From CAYJPA01 sp964371945 (GTDB taxonomy: Bacteria > Chloroflexota > Chloroflexia > Thermomicrobiales > UBA6265), in NCBI GenBank assembly GCA_964371945.1, contig CAYJPA010000056.1, positions 1 through 38,522 of the forward strand: a stretch of DNA of 38,522 nucleotides, given 5' to 3'. Below the pieces are notes generated by a model that saw nothing but the letters and a program-made list of their open reading frames with translations, did not search any database and had not been told where the DNA came from. The translations under genes and the position numbers were made by a program. How positions within the stretch are numbered: position 1 is the first letter of the stretch; each line of letters begins with the position of its first letter. Shown in pieces: positions 16,554 through 25,911 of this stretch.

Positions 16554-18720
16554 ATGACGATTCGAGAACTTATGGATGCTATTCGGAACCTCGATCTCGT
16601 GATGCCAGAGTTTCAGCGAGAGTATGTTTGGAACCGGGAGCAAGCGAAGCAGCTCATCGTATCTCTCTTCAAGGGATACCCTACCGGGAGCCTTTTGTTC
16701 TGGAAGACCGCGAATCCTCCCGACATTAAGAACAACGCAGTATCCAGAGACAAAATTGGTTCAACGACAGTAATCCTTGATGGCCAGCAAAGACTTACGA
16801 CGCTGTATATGCTTACTCGGGATTCAATACCCCCTTACTACACTGCCGCCGATATTAAGGAGGACCCGCGCGGTCTCTTCTTCGATATCGAGTCAGGGGA
16901 CTTCCAATATTATCAAGTCAAACGTATGGAACGCAATCCCACCTGGATATCGGTAATTGATTGCTTTGCGGGCAAGGCAAAGGTTTTCGATATAGCCAAG
17001 CAAAAAGCAGGCGCATTGCACGATCCGTTTGAGCTGGCTGAGCTATACAACGAAAATCTGACGCGCCTCCGCAATGTGCTTGAGCGACAGTATTCAATTC
17101 AGACTGTTCCGTCGGATGCCAACATTGATGCAGCGATCGACGTTTTTGATCGAGTAAACAGCCTTGGCACAAAGTTGTCAGAGGCAGAATTGGCCCTAGC
17201 TCATGCCACCGGAAAATGGCCCCAGGCCCGTCAAGTTATGAAGGACAAGGGACTTGAGCTTGGCAAACGTCGATTTGCTTTCGACTTGACCTTTATGGTG
17301 AGGAGTCTCACTGGTGTGGTTCGGGGCCGGGCCCTGTTTGAGACGCTCCACGACGCTTCTCGCGAAGAGTTGGAGGACGGATGGAAGCGGTTAAGTAAGA
17401 TCTTAGAATACCTGACAAACATAATGCCAACCTGGGCGAATGTCCACTCAACAGACGATCTCAACACGACAAACGTACTTGTACCGGTTGTTGTTTATCT
17501 TTCGCGTCGTGGCGAAAAATTCTCGGATGAAAAGTCAATGCGTCAGTTCGTGCGCTGGCTATTTGCGGCTACTTCGTGGGCAAGATATACAAGTCAAACC
17601 GACCAGCGACTGGATCATGACGTATCGATAGTGCTTCAGAATGAGAATCCTTGGGGAGAGCTTGTTGATGCCATCATCGACCAGCGGGGTCGCATCAAGC
17701 TTGAATCGGCTGATCTCGTTGGTCGGGGAACGCAACATCCATTCTATCGCACCACTTACATTCTTACAAAATCCAATGGGGCAATTGACTGGTTTAACGG
17801 GATGCCGCTCGCCGACCCTCACGGGAAGTCGTACGGTATCCACAGCCATCACATCTTTCCACAATCATTGCTTTACGAACACGGAGGATTCTCCCAAGAT
17901 AACCATCTGGATCGCCAGTTGGTGAACGAAATTGCAAACCGTGCGTTCCTGACCGGAGACTCTAACATCAACCTGAGTAACAAGGCGCCAGCAAAGTATC
18001 TGCCCGAAGTAGAAACGAAGTATCCGGGTGCTTTGCAGAAGCAGTTCATTCCGTTGGACCCTGCACTCTGGGAACTTGATCGCTATTCGGAGTTCCTGCA
18101 GAGCCGACGCCGCCTAATCGCCGTTGCATTCAACAATCAGATGCAAAACCTAATTGAAGAGAGCGCACCGGCGAAGAAAAGATCACTCGCAGACCTGATC
18201 GCAGCTGGAGAAAGCACCACCGTTGAATTCAAATCGACACTTCGCTGGGATGTGCAGCAGAAGCGGGTAAACAAGGACCTTCAGAAGGTCATTGCCAAGA
18301 CGACTGCTGGCCTAATGAACACTGAGGGGGGCTCATTAGTAATTGGCGTGACGGACGACGGTGGAATCTATGGAATAGACGACGATTTAGCTTCGCTCGG
18401 CCGAAGTGACACGGACGGTTTCTTGCAGTCCTTGACATCAATCCTTGATAGCTATCTCGGTCGAGAGTTCTTGCCGTTCGCCAAACCACGCGTTGAATCG
18501 GCGGAGGGAAAATTGGTTTGTATTCTGGATGCCGGCGCAAGTCCCAGGCCAGTTTTTGTCCGAGATGGAGCGCAGAGCGAATTTTANNNNNNNNNNCCCC
18601 CGGCGTTTTTTTGGCCGTTTTGCAGCCCAGTGCTATTTTTATTTAACCGCAGCAACCACGACTCGTTTGCTCGACTCTGAAGGTGCCCATGAGTACATCG
18701 GCATGCATTGGCAAGCATAG
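16554..18720 (+). CDS. DUF262-HNH (GmrSD-like) protein fused to an AlbA_2 domain, interrupted by a gap
   Basis: Predicted anti-phage restriction-type protein in one chain. The N-terminal DUF262 domain has PEFQREYVWN (18-27) and ILDGQQRLTTL (74-84), the ParB-like nucleotide-dependent nuclease core of GmrS. An HNH nuclease follows near 428-470: IHSHHIFPQS, then an Asn-rich NEIANRAFLTGDSNINLSNK, as in GmrD/DUF1524. From about residue 550 an AlbA_2 (Schlafen-like) domain begins, GESTTVEFKSTLRWD and NTEGGSLVIGVTDDG. GAGGTGAT 5 bases before the ATG is a near-perfect ribosome site. The frame is cut at 18587 by a 10-N gap. Beyond it a different frame continues with TTRLLDSEGAHEYIGMHW, the expected end of AlbA_2, and stops at 18720, so the frame break is probably an assembly artefact. 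The gene is visibly lower in GC than its neighbours, suggesting transfer. Confidence 0.8.
18587..18596. other. Assembly gap, 10 N
   Basis: Ten unknown bases inside the AlbA_2 coding part. The 50 bases after it are rich in homopolymers (C5, T7, T4, T5) and seem to repeat, in damaged form, the codons just before the gap, as expected from low-quality overlapping contig ends. Confidence 0.9.
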
Positions 18721-18913
18721 AGAGAGGTTGCAGGAGTTTCCAAAACCAATCGCAACAACAATGCGGTTTGGGTTTGAGGATCTCGCCAGCATAATCTGAG
18801 GTCGCTGGTCTTCTACAATACTTGTTGAGTTGCATCTGAGTTTGTGCGGCAGACTATCCATGCTGAAGTACATAACGCTGTTCCCGCCGGGTTTTCTGGC
18901 CGGTGGATTAGGC

Positions 18914-18919
18914 TATACT
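18914..18919 (+). promoter_or_regulatory. -10 box candidate for the purine/glycine cleavage operon
   Basis: GGCTATACT gives TATACT, a 5/6 match to TATAAT. The region 16-18 bases upstream (TTTTCT) is a poor -35. It would start transcription about 50 bases before the purB GTG. The same TATACT box precedes der and rsfS. Confidence 0.4.
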
Positions 18920-18974
18920 TCGGTAGGCAGTGGCCCGCGTTGATGCCTAGTGACATGAAAGGTTCCCCGCGCTC

Positions 18975-20318
18975 GTGATCGACCGCTACACCAGACCCGC
19001 AATGGGGTCGGTATGGAGCGAGGATCGCAAGATCCAAGCGTGGCTGGCCGTCGAAAAGGCAGCCTGCGAAGGATGGCACCGCAGAGGCAGGATTCCCGAC
19101 TGGGCGATCGATGCCATCCGCTCATCTTCCTGCAACCTTCAGCGTATGCAAGAGATCGAACGCGAGACCGATCACGATGTGATCGCGTTTTTGCGCGCCG
19201 TCGGCGAAACCGCCGGCGAAGCGTCGCGCTTCATCCATTTGGGCATGACCAGTTCCGACGTGGTCGATACCGGTCTCGCCTTTCAGGTCAAGGAAGCGGG
19301 CGAACTGCTCGACCGAGCGTTGATCAAGCTGACTGAGGTCGTCGGTCGCCGGGCCGTCGAGCACAAAGACACCCTGACGATCGGCCGCACGCACGGCATC
19401 CACGCCGAGCCGACGACGTTCGGACTGAAGCTCGCGATCTGGTACGACGAACTGCGACGGCACAAGCGACGGCTCGATCTCGCCCGCGAAGACATGGCGG
19501 TTGGCAAGATCTCCGGCGCGGTCGGGACGCACGCGCACGTTCCACCCGATCTTGAAGAGGAAGTTTGCGAGACGCTCGGTCTGAAAGCGGCGCCGGCATC
19601 GAATCAGGTGCTGCAGCGCGACCGGCATGCATTCTTCATGTCGGTGCTGGCGGGAATCGGGGCGACGCTCGATAAGATGGCGACTGAGCTCCGGCATTTG
19701 CAGCGAACCGAGGTTCGGGAGACGCAGGAGCCTTTTGCTGCAGGGAATCAAGGGTCGTCGGCGATGCCGCACAAGCGAAATCCGCACGCCTCGGAGCGGA
19801 TCAGCGGACTTGCCAGACTTCTGCGGGGATATGCGACGACGGCGTTCGAGAACGTGGCGTTGTGGCACGAGCGCGACATATCCCACAGCTCAACTGAACG
19901 CGTGATCTTCCCGGACGCCTGCATCGTGCTCGATTTCATGCTGGCGGAGATGACCGAGATCGTGCGCGATCTCCAGGTCTTCCCGGAGCGCATGCGGCGA
20001 AACCTCGATTCAACCGGCGGTCTCATCTATTCCCAACGGGTCATGCTTGCATTGGTGGATGCCGGAGTCGACCGGCAGGATGCGTACAAGCTGGTCCAGC
20101 GGTACGCACTCCAAAGCTGGGATACCGGGGAGTCTTTTCGAGAACTGCTGGCGCAGGACCCAATCGTATCTGCTCATGTCGATCCGATTGCGCTTGATTC
20201 GATCTTCGATCCGGCAGACCAGCTCCGGCACGTTGATGCCGTTTTCGCACGCCTTGGTTTGATTCCCGCGGATCAGGTCAAGGCACGTACGCTCACGATG
20301 GAGGCACTCCCCGCGTGA
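18975..20318 (+). CDS. purB: Adenylosuccinate lyase
   Basis: Removes fumarate from SAICAR and from adenylosuccinate, acting twice in purine synthesis. The 447-aa protein of the fumarase/aspartase superfamily has TSSDVVDTGLA, the catalytic-His segment RTHGIHAEPTTFG and the mobile signature loop GSSAMPHKRNPHASE. The GTG start gives MIDRYTRPAMGSVWSED, the usual N-terminus of the family; AAAGG lies 12 bases upstream, so initiation may be modest. It is the first gene of the operon and overlaps purC by 4 bp. Confidence 0.97.
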   Translation: MIDRYTRPAMGSVWSEDRKIQAWLAVEKAACEGWHRRGRIPDWAIDAIRSSSCNLQRMQEIERETDHDVIAFLRAVGETAGEASRFIHLGMTSSDVVDTGLAFQVKEAGELLDRALIKLTEVVGRRAVEHKDTLTIGRTHGIHAEPTTFGLKLAIWYDELRRHKRRLDLAREDMAVGKISGAVGTHAHVPPDLEEEVCETLGLKAAPASNQVLQRDRHAFFMSVLAGIGATLDKMATELRHLQRTEVRETQEPFAAGNQGSSAMPHKRNPHASERISGLARLLRGYATTAFENVALWHERDISHSSTERVIFPDACIVLDFMLAEMTEIVRDLQVFPERMRRNLDSTGGLIYSQRVMLALVDAGVDRQDAYKLVQRYALQSWDTGESFRELLAQDPIVSAHVDPIALDSIFDPADQLRHVDAVFARLGLIPADQVKARTLTMEALPA

Positions 20319-21226
20319 CCGCGACGCTGCAATCCCTGTCGCTTCCTCAACTTCAGCTCTTCCGCCGGGGGAAAGTCCGGGATACCTATGTCGTCGACGG
20401 CAACTTGCTGATGGTTGCGACCGATCGCATTTCCGCGTTCGATGTGGTGCTGCCGACGCCGATTCCACGCAAGGGCATCGTGCTGACGCAACTTTCACGA
20501 TTCTGGTTCGACCTTACGAAATCGACCACGCCGAACCATCTGATCACCGCCGATCCCGCGCGGTTTCCAGAGGAGTTGAAGCCGTTTCTTGCCCAATTGA
20601 GCGGGCGGTCGATGCTCGTGAAATTGGCGGAACGGATCGATATCGAGTGCGTTGTTCGTGGGTTCTTGGCGGGCTCCGCGTGGGCGGAGTACCGGACGCA
20701 CGGAACAGTGGCAGGCGAGTCGATGCCGGCCGGCATGCGGCAGGCAGAGCGGTTGCCGGAACCGATTTTCACGCCCGCGATGAAGGCCGACAGCGGGCAC
20801 GATGTGAACATTTCGATCACGGAATTGCGCGGGCGAATCGGCGAAGAGCTCGCTACTCAGCTCGAGACCGCGAGCAAAAATGTGTATGAGTATGCGGCCG
20901 ACTTTGCAGCGCGCAGGGGTATCTTGATCGCCGACACGAAGTTCGAGTTTGGTTTTGTCGATGGCGAGCTGACGTTGATCGATGAGGTGTTGACGCCGGA
21001 TTCTTCCCGCTTCTGGGACGCGGCGTTTCATCAACCCGGCCGGGATCAGCCGAGCTTCGACAAGCAATTCATTCGGGACTGGCTGGAGTCGACCGGGTGG
21101 GACAAGACGCCACCGGGACCAGACGTGCCGCCGAGCGTCGTGGCCGGCACCGCCGCTCGCTATCACGAAGCGTACAAACGCATAACGGGTTCGCCGCTTT
21201 GGCTACAGGTGGAGCAGGAATCGTGA
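20315..21226 (+). CDS. purC: SAICAR synthase
   Basis: ATP-dependent coupling of aspartate to CAIR, the eighth step of purine synthesis. The 303-aa protein shows RRGKVRDTYVVDG at the N-terminus (nucleotide site), ATDRISAFDVVLP, ECVVRGFLAGSAW, DTKFEFGFVDG and IDEVLTPDSSRFW. It is about 60 residues longer than the short bacterial PurC and is of the longer yeast-like/actinobacterial type. The GTG start overlaps the purB stop (GTGA), with GGAGG about 10 bases upstream. Its own stop overlaps purS in the same way. Confidence 0.97.
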   Translation: MTATLQSLSLPQLQLFRRGKVRDTYVVDGNLLMVATDRISAFDVVLPTPIPRKGIVLTQLSRFWFDLTKSTTPNHLITADPARFPEELKPFLAQLSGRSMLVKLAERIDIECVVRGFLAGSAWAEYRTHGTVAGESMPAGMRQAERLPEPIFTPAMKADSGHDVNISITELRGRIGEELATQLETASKNVYEYAADFAARRGILIADTKFEFGFVDGELTLIDEVLTPDSSRFWDAAFHQPGRDQPSFDKQFIRDWLESTGWDKTPPGPDVPPSVVAGTAARYHEAYKRITGSPLWLQVEQES

Positions 21227-21507
21227 CATCCGAATCGATCTGGAATGTGGACGTGATCGTGATGCCGAAAAACGGGGTTAACGATCCCGAAGGCGAGGCG
21301 ATTCTCGGCGGGCTCAAGATGCTTGGTTATGACTCGGTCGGAAAGGTTCGCGCCGGCCGCTTGATTCGCCTCGAGATCGCGGCCGCGGACGAAGCGAAGG
21401 CCAAAGAGCGCGCGTCGGCGATGGCAGACCAGTTGCTTGCAAACCCCGTGATCGAGGTCTTTGACGTGACGGTTGCTGGACGAGCGACGGAGGTGGCGGC
21501 GCGATGA
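21223..21507 (+). CDS. purS: FGAM synthase subunit PurS
   Basis: Small structural subunit that joins PurL and PurQ into the formylglycinamidine ribonucleotide synthase complex. The 94-aa protein has the typical pattern: a beta strand WNVDVIVMPKNGVNDPEG, a helix GGLKMLGYDSVGKVRAGRLIRLEI in overlapping parts, and LLANPVIEVFDV at the end. The GTG at 21223 overlaps the purC stop (GTGA) and has GGAGCAGGA upstream; an upstream open frame adds 42 basic residues that read as a shadow of purC. It overlaps purQ by 4 bp. Confidence 0.95.
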   Translation: MTSESIWNVDVIVMPKNGVNDPEGEAILGGLKMLGYDSVGKVRAGRLIRLEIAAADEAKAKERASAMADQLLANPVIEVFDVTVAGRATEVAAR

Positions 21508-22208
21508 CCGCGCGAGCCGGGGTGATCACGTTTCCTGGGAGCAATGGCGATCACGATGCATTCTATGCGTTTGAGCATGCGATCGGCGTCCCGACGCGAT
21601 TAGTCGATTACCGGGAGACGGATCTGAGCGAGCTTGATCTCATCGTCGTTCCGGGTGGTTTCTCGTATGGCGATCACCTTCGCTGCGGTGCGATTGCTCG
21701 GTTCGCGCCGGTCGTGGAGCCGCTACGCGCGTTCGTGGAGCGAGGCGGACCTGTTCTGGGGATTTGCAACGGCTTTCAGGTTTTGACCGAATCGCACTTG
21801 CTTCCAGGGGCACTGCTTCGCAATCAATCGCTCAAGTTTCATTGCGATTGGGTGACGATCCGGGTCGAATCGACGAGGACCGTCTGGACGAGCGAGATCG
21901 CGCCGAACAGTGTGCTCAGATTGCCGGTCGCCCACGGCGCCGGCGCCTACTTCGCCGATGAGGCGACGCTGGATCGTCTCGAGGCCAATGGCCAGGTCGT
22001 TTTCCGGTATTGCGACACCGCTGGAGAGCTCTCTCCCGAGCACAACTTCAACGGCTCGGCGCGCGCGATCGCCGGGATCAGCAACGAACGCGGCAACGTG
22101 GTCGGTTTGATGCCTCATCCCGAGCGGGCGTGCGAGCCGGTTCTGGGCGGTTCAGATGGTTTGGCGATCCTGCACTCGGCGCTGGCCGCGATCAGCGTGG
22201 CGATCTAG
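21504..22208 (+). CDS. purQ: FGAM synthase glutaminase subunit PurQ
   Basis: Class I glutamine amidotransferase that supplies ammonia to PurL. The 234-aa protein has the nucleophile Cys88 in GICNGFQVL, the oxyanion-loop region PGGFSYGDHLRCG, HGAGAYF and the catalytic His and Glu in PHPERACE near the C-terminus. The ATG overlaps the purS stop (ATGA). purL follows after 9 bp. The presence of PurS and PurQ as separate genes matches the small PurL encoded next. Confidence 0.97.
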   Translation: MTARAGVITFPGSNGDHDAFYAFEHAIGVPTRLVDYRETDLSELDLIVVPGGFSYGDHLRCGAIARFAPVVEPLRAFVERGGPVLGICNGFQVLTESHLLPGALLRNQSLKFHCDWVTIRVESTRTVWTSEIAPNSVLRLPVAHGAGAYFADEATLDRLEANGQVVFRYCDTAGELSPEHNFNGSARAIAGISNERGNVVGLMPHPERACEPVLGGSDGLAILHSALAAISVAI

Positions 22209-22217
22209 GAGAGATTC

Positions 22218-24437
22218 GTGTCGAGCACCGTCGCGCAATCGTCGATCAAACCGGGCTCCTGGCGCGAAGTCGCGCTGAGCGACGACGAGTACTTCTTGAT
22301 TGTGGAAAAACTTGGCCGCGAGCCATCGATCGTCGAGCTTGGCATGTTTGGCGCGATGTGGAGCGAGCACTGCGGGTACAAGCACTCGCGTCCGCTGCTC
22401 AAGACCCTTCCAACTGAGGCGCCCTGGGTGCTGCAAGGGCCGGGTGAGAATGCAGGCGCGGTCGATATTGGTGACGGCGTCGCGGTCGTGTTCAAGGTCG
22501 AATCGCACAACCATCCGAGCGCGGTGGAACCCTTTGAAGGCGCGGCGACTGGGGTCGGCGGAATCGTGCGCGACATCTTTACCATGGGCGCGCGACCGAT
22601 CGCGATCCTGGATTCACTTCGGTTCGGCTCTCTGAAGCAGCCGCGCAATCAATACCTGTTCACGAATGTAGTTGGCGGGATCGGCGGCTACGGGAATTGC
22701 CTGGGAATTCCGACCGTCGGCGGCGAGCTATTCTTCGACGATTCCTACAACGGCAACCCGCTGGTCAATGCGATGTGCGTCGGCGTCACCAAGCACGACA
22801 CCATGATGCGTGCGGCAGCCAGCGGTGCCGGCAATGTGATCATGCTGATCGGAGCCGATACCGGGCGGGACGGGCTACACGGTGCGACCTTTGCCTCGGT
22901 CGAGAATCCCGAGGAGTCGCATCGCGGGGTGATCCAAGTTGGTAATCCGTTCCTGGAGAAGCAGCTTCTGGAGGCGTGCATTGAGCTGATCGAGGGTGAG
23001 GCCGTCGTCGCGATGCAGGATTTGGGCGCCGCCGGCTTGACCAGTTCTGCCGTTGAATGTGCCAGCCGCGGCGGTGTCGGAGCGGAGATCGATGTGGCGC
23101 TCGTTCCGCGACGCGAAACGGGGATGACCGCGTACGAGATCATGCTCAGCGAGAGCCAGGAGCGGATGCTCCTGGTCGTGACGCCGGAGGGCGTCGATCG
23201 CGTGATCGAGATCGTGCACCGCTGGTCGCTCAATGCCTCGGTGATCGGGCGAATCACTGACGACGGCATGGTCCGGATCAAGGACGGCGTTGAGGTCGCG
23301 GCAGAGGTGCCTGCCTATCTTTACACTGACGAGTGTCCGAGCTATATCAGACCGGCCGCGGAGTCAGAGAAGGTTCGAGCGGCGCGGGACACCGATTTGA
23401 GCGGCGTTTCCGATCTCAGCCCGGCCGATTTCGGCGACGTGCTACTGAAGATGCTCGGATCGCCGAACATTTGCAGCCGGCGTCCAGTGTTTCGGCGATA
23501 CGACCACACCATCTTGACTAATACCGTGGTCGCGCCAGGGGCGGCCGATGCGGCAGTGCTGCGGATCAAAGGCACGGACAGAGCGATCGCGACCGCGATC
23601 GACTGCAATTCCCGTTACTGCTATCTCGATCCACGACTCGGTGCAGCTCATGCGGTTGCCGAGGCGACCCGGAATGTCGCCTGCACCGGCGGCAAGCCGC
23701 TCGCCATTACAAACTGCTTGAACTTCGGGAGTCCGGAGAGACCCGCGGGCTACTTCCAGCTACGCGAGGCGGTTGGAGGCATGAGCGATGCCTGCCGGGC
23801 GCTCGGCGTGCCGGTCGTCAGCGGCAATGTCAGTCTTTACAACGAATCCGCCGACGGACCGGTGTTCCCGACGCCGACGGTTGGCGCGGTCGGGGTGATC
23901 AAGCACCTCGATCGTCGCGCGACGATGTCGTGGCAGGCCGGCGATGCGATAGGACTAATTGACGGCGCCAAGCCGCAACTGGGTGGCTCCGAATTCCTTG
24001 CGAGCGTTCACGGTATGACCGCGGGCCCGCCGCCGGCGCTCGAACTTAATGTCGAACGATCGGTGCAGCAGATCGTGCAGTCTTCCATTGCCGAAGGATT
24101 GATCCAGACCGCTCATGATTGCTCCGAGGGCGGCCTGGCGATTGCGTTGGCAGAAATGGCCGTCGTTTCTGGGATCGGTTTCGTCGCGAACAAGCTCCCG
24201 AATGGCAAGGGCGCGCGACTTGATGAGCAGTTTTTCGGGGAAGCACCTTCGCGAATCGTAGTCAGTGGAGACGGTGCATCGATCAATACGGTCGCTGATA
24301 AGTGCGCCGCGGCGGGAGTTCTGTTCGCGCGTCTGGGAGTTGTCGTGGGCGACCAACTCGCATTCGAACAGGTGGGAGCGGTTTCGCTGGCCGAAGCGGC
24401 TGAGCGGTTCGAGCATGGACTGGTAGACTTGTCATAA
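22218..24437 (+). CDS. purL: FGAM synthase large subunit, small-type PurL
   Basis: ATP-dependent conversion of FGAR and ammonia to FGAM. At 739 aa this is the small PurL that needs PurS and PurQ. Motifs include MWSEHCGYKHSRP (residues about 47-59), FKVESHNHPSAVEP, GIVRDIFTMGARPIA, DLGAAGLTSSAVE, and in the second half HDCSEGGLAIALAE. The GTG start has AGGAGAG 4 bases upstream. It sits in the middle of the operon; the gap to purF is the largest among the pur genes here (63 bp with the start chosen). Confidence 0.97.
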   Translation: MSSTVAQSSIKPGSWREVALSDDEYFLIVEKLGREPSIVELGMFGAMWSEHCGYKHSRPLLKTLPTEAPWVLQGPGENAGAVDIGDGVAVVFKVESHNHPSAVEPFEGAATGVGGIVRDIFTMGARPIAILDSLRFGSLKQPRNQYLFTNVVGGIGGYGNCLGIPTVGGELFFDDSYNGNPLVNAMCVGVTKHDTMMRAAASGAGNVIMLIGADTGRDGLHGATFASVENPEESHRGVIQVGNPFLEKQLLEACIELIEGEAVVAMQDLGAAGLTSSAVECASRGGVGAEIDVALVPRRETGMTAYEIMLSESQERMLLVVTPEGVDRVIEIVHRWSLNASVIGRITDDGMVRIKDGVEVAAEVPAYLYTDECPSYIRPAAESEKVRAARDTDLSGVSDLSPADFGDVLLKMLGSPNICSRRPVFRRYDHTILTNTVVAPGAADAAVLRIKGTDRAIATAIDCNSRYCYLDPRLGAAHAVAEATRNVACTGGKPLAITNCLNFGSPERPAGYFQLREAVGGMSDACRALGVPVVSGNVSLYNESADGPVFPTPTVGAVGVIKHLDRRATMSWQAGDAIGLIDGAKPQLGGSEFLASVHGMTAGPPPALELNVERSVQQIVQSSIAEGLIQTAHDCSEGGLAIALAEMAVVSGIGFVANKLPNGKGARLDEQFFGEAPSRIVVSGDGASINTVADKCAAAGVLFARLGVVVGDQLAFEQVGAVSLAEAAERFEHGLVDLS

Positions 24438-24500
24438 CGCAACTGTCGGGTTCGTCAACCTGGAGTGCAGCGCGATCAAGAATGGTGGAACGACAGCTTG

Positions 24501-25901
24501 ATGTGGGATGACAAACCGCACGAAGAGTGTGGAGTCTTTGGGATTTACGCCCCGGGTGAGGATGTTGCGCGTCTGACCTTCTTCGGGCTTTACGCGCTGC
24601 AGCACAGGGGTCAGGAAAGCGCGGGAATCGCGACCTCCGACGGCGAACACCTTTCGATACGAACGCGTATCGGGCTCGTCAGCCAGGCATTCACCGAAGA
24701 CGACTTGAAGCTACTCCCGGGTCACATCGCGGTCGGACACGCGCGCTATTCGACGCAGGGTTCGAGCAATGCACGCAACGCGGGTCCAATGGTTTCGCAG
24801 AGTCCAATTGGGCCGCTGGCGGTTGCTCATAACGGCAACCTGACGAACTCGATGATCCTGCGCGAAGAGCTTGAAGAAGCAGGAGAGCGGTTCGTCACGA
24901 CGACGGATAGCGAAATCCTCACACGCTTGATCGCGGTGACACCCGGCATCACGATGGCGGAGAAGATCCGGCGGGCGATGGCGCGGATGGTCGGGGCGTA
25001 CAGCCTTTGCATTTTGTGCGAGGATCGAATCCTGGCGGTTCGCGATCCGCTCGGCGTACGGCCGCTTTGCATCGGCAAACTCGCGGGACATTGGGTCGTC
25101 GCATCCGAGAGCTGCGCGTTGATGACGATCGGGGCCGAGTTCGTGCGGGAAGTGCTGCCAGGCGAGATCCTGGAGATCGACGAAGGTGGACTGCATTCGC
25201 ACCTGCCGTTGTCGCCGCATCGCCACGCGATGTGCCTGTTCGAGCTGATTTATTTCGCGCGGCCGGACAGCATCATTCACGGGCAGCGACTGCATCTGGT
25301 CCGGCAGCGAATGGGCGAGCAGCTTGCTCGCGAACAACCGGTCGATGCCGATGTCGTGGTCGGGCTCCCGGATTCCGCGATTCCGGCGGCGATCGGGTAT
25401 GCGCGCGCGTCCGGGATTCCCTACACCGAAGCACTGATCAAGAACCGCTACATCGGCCGCACTTTCATCCAACCGGATCAGCGGTTGCGGGAAGTAGGTG
25501 TAGCGTTGAAGTTCAACGCCCTGCCTGAGGTGCTCGAAGGCAAGCGGGTCGTGCTGATCGACGACACCATCGTGCGCGGAACGACCAGCAAACCGATCGT
25601 CAACATGCTGCGGCAGGCGGGAGCGACCGAAGTTCACATGCGCGTTCACGCCCCGCCGATGATGTGGCCCTGTTATCTCGGCGTCGATCTTGCGCGGCGC
25701 GACGAGCTCATCGCGGCTCGGATGTCGGTGCCCGAGATTGGGCGATACATCGGCGCCGACAGCATCGGTTATCTCACGCTCGAGGGATTGATCGAGGCAA
25801 TCAATGTTCCGGGCGCCGGCTTCTGTACAGGTTGTCTGACAGGCAGTTATCCTGTGCCGGTGCAACTCGAGATGGACAAACTGGTGCTTGAACGGGTGTG
25901 A
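24501..25901 (+). CDS. purF: Amidophosphoribosyltransferase
   Basis: First committed step of purine synthesis: PRPP plus glutamine gives phosphoribosylamine. The 466-aa protein starts MWDDKPHEECGVFG, where Cys10 becomes the N-terminal nucleophile after propeptide removal. LQHRGQESAGIAT follows, and the PRPP site is VLIDDTIVRGTTS. Cysteines in HAMCLFELIYFARPDS, WPCYLGVD and GFCTGCLTG match the four ligands of the [4Fe-4S] cluster in Bacillus-type PurF. The start is uncertain: GTG at 24465, in frame, would add 12 residues, and neither start has a strong ribosome site. gcvT follows 10 bp downstream. Confidence 0.96.
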   Translation: MWDDKPHEECGVFGIYAPGEDVARLTFFGLYALQHRGQESAGIATSDGEHLSIRTRIGLVSQAFTEDDLKLLPGHIAVGHARYSTQGSSNARNAGPMVSQSPIGPLAVAHNGNLTNSMILREELEEAGERFVTTTDSEILTRLIAVTPGITMAEKIRRAMARMVGAYSLCILCEDRILAVRDPLGVRPLCIGKLAGHWVVASESCALMTIGAEFVREVLPGEILEIDEGGLHSHLPLSPHRHAMCLFELIYFARPDSIIHGQRLHLVRQRMGEQLAREQPVDADVVVGLPDSAIPAAIGYARASGIPYTEALIKNRYIGRTFIQPDQRLREVGVALKFNALPEVLEGKRVVLIDDTIVRGTTSKPIVNMLRQAGATEVHMRVHAPPMMWPCYLGVDLARRDELIAARMSVPEIGRYIGADSIGYLTLEGLIEAINVPGAGFCTGCLTGSYPVPVQLEMDKLVLERV

Positions 25902-25911
25902 CCCTGAGCTC

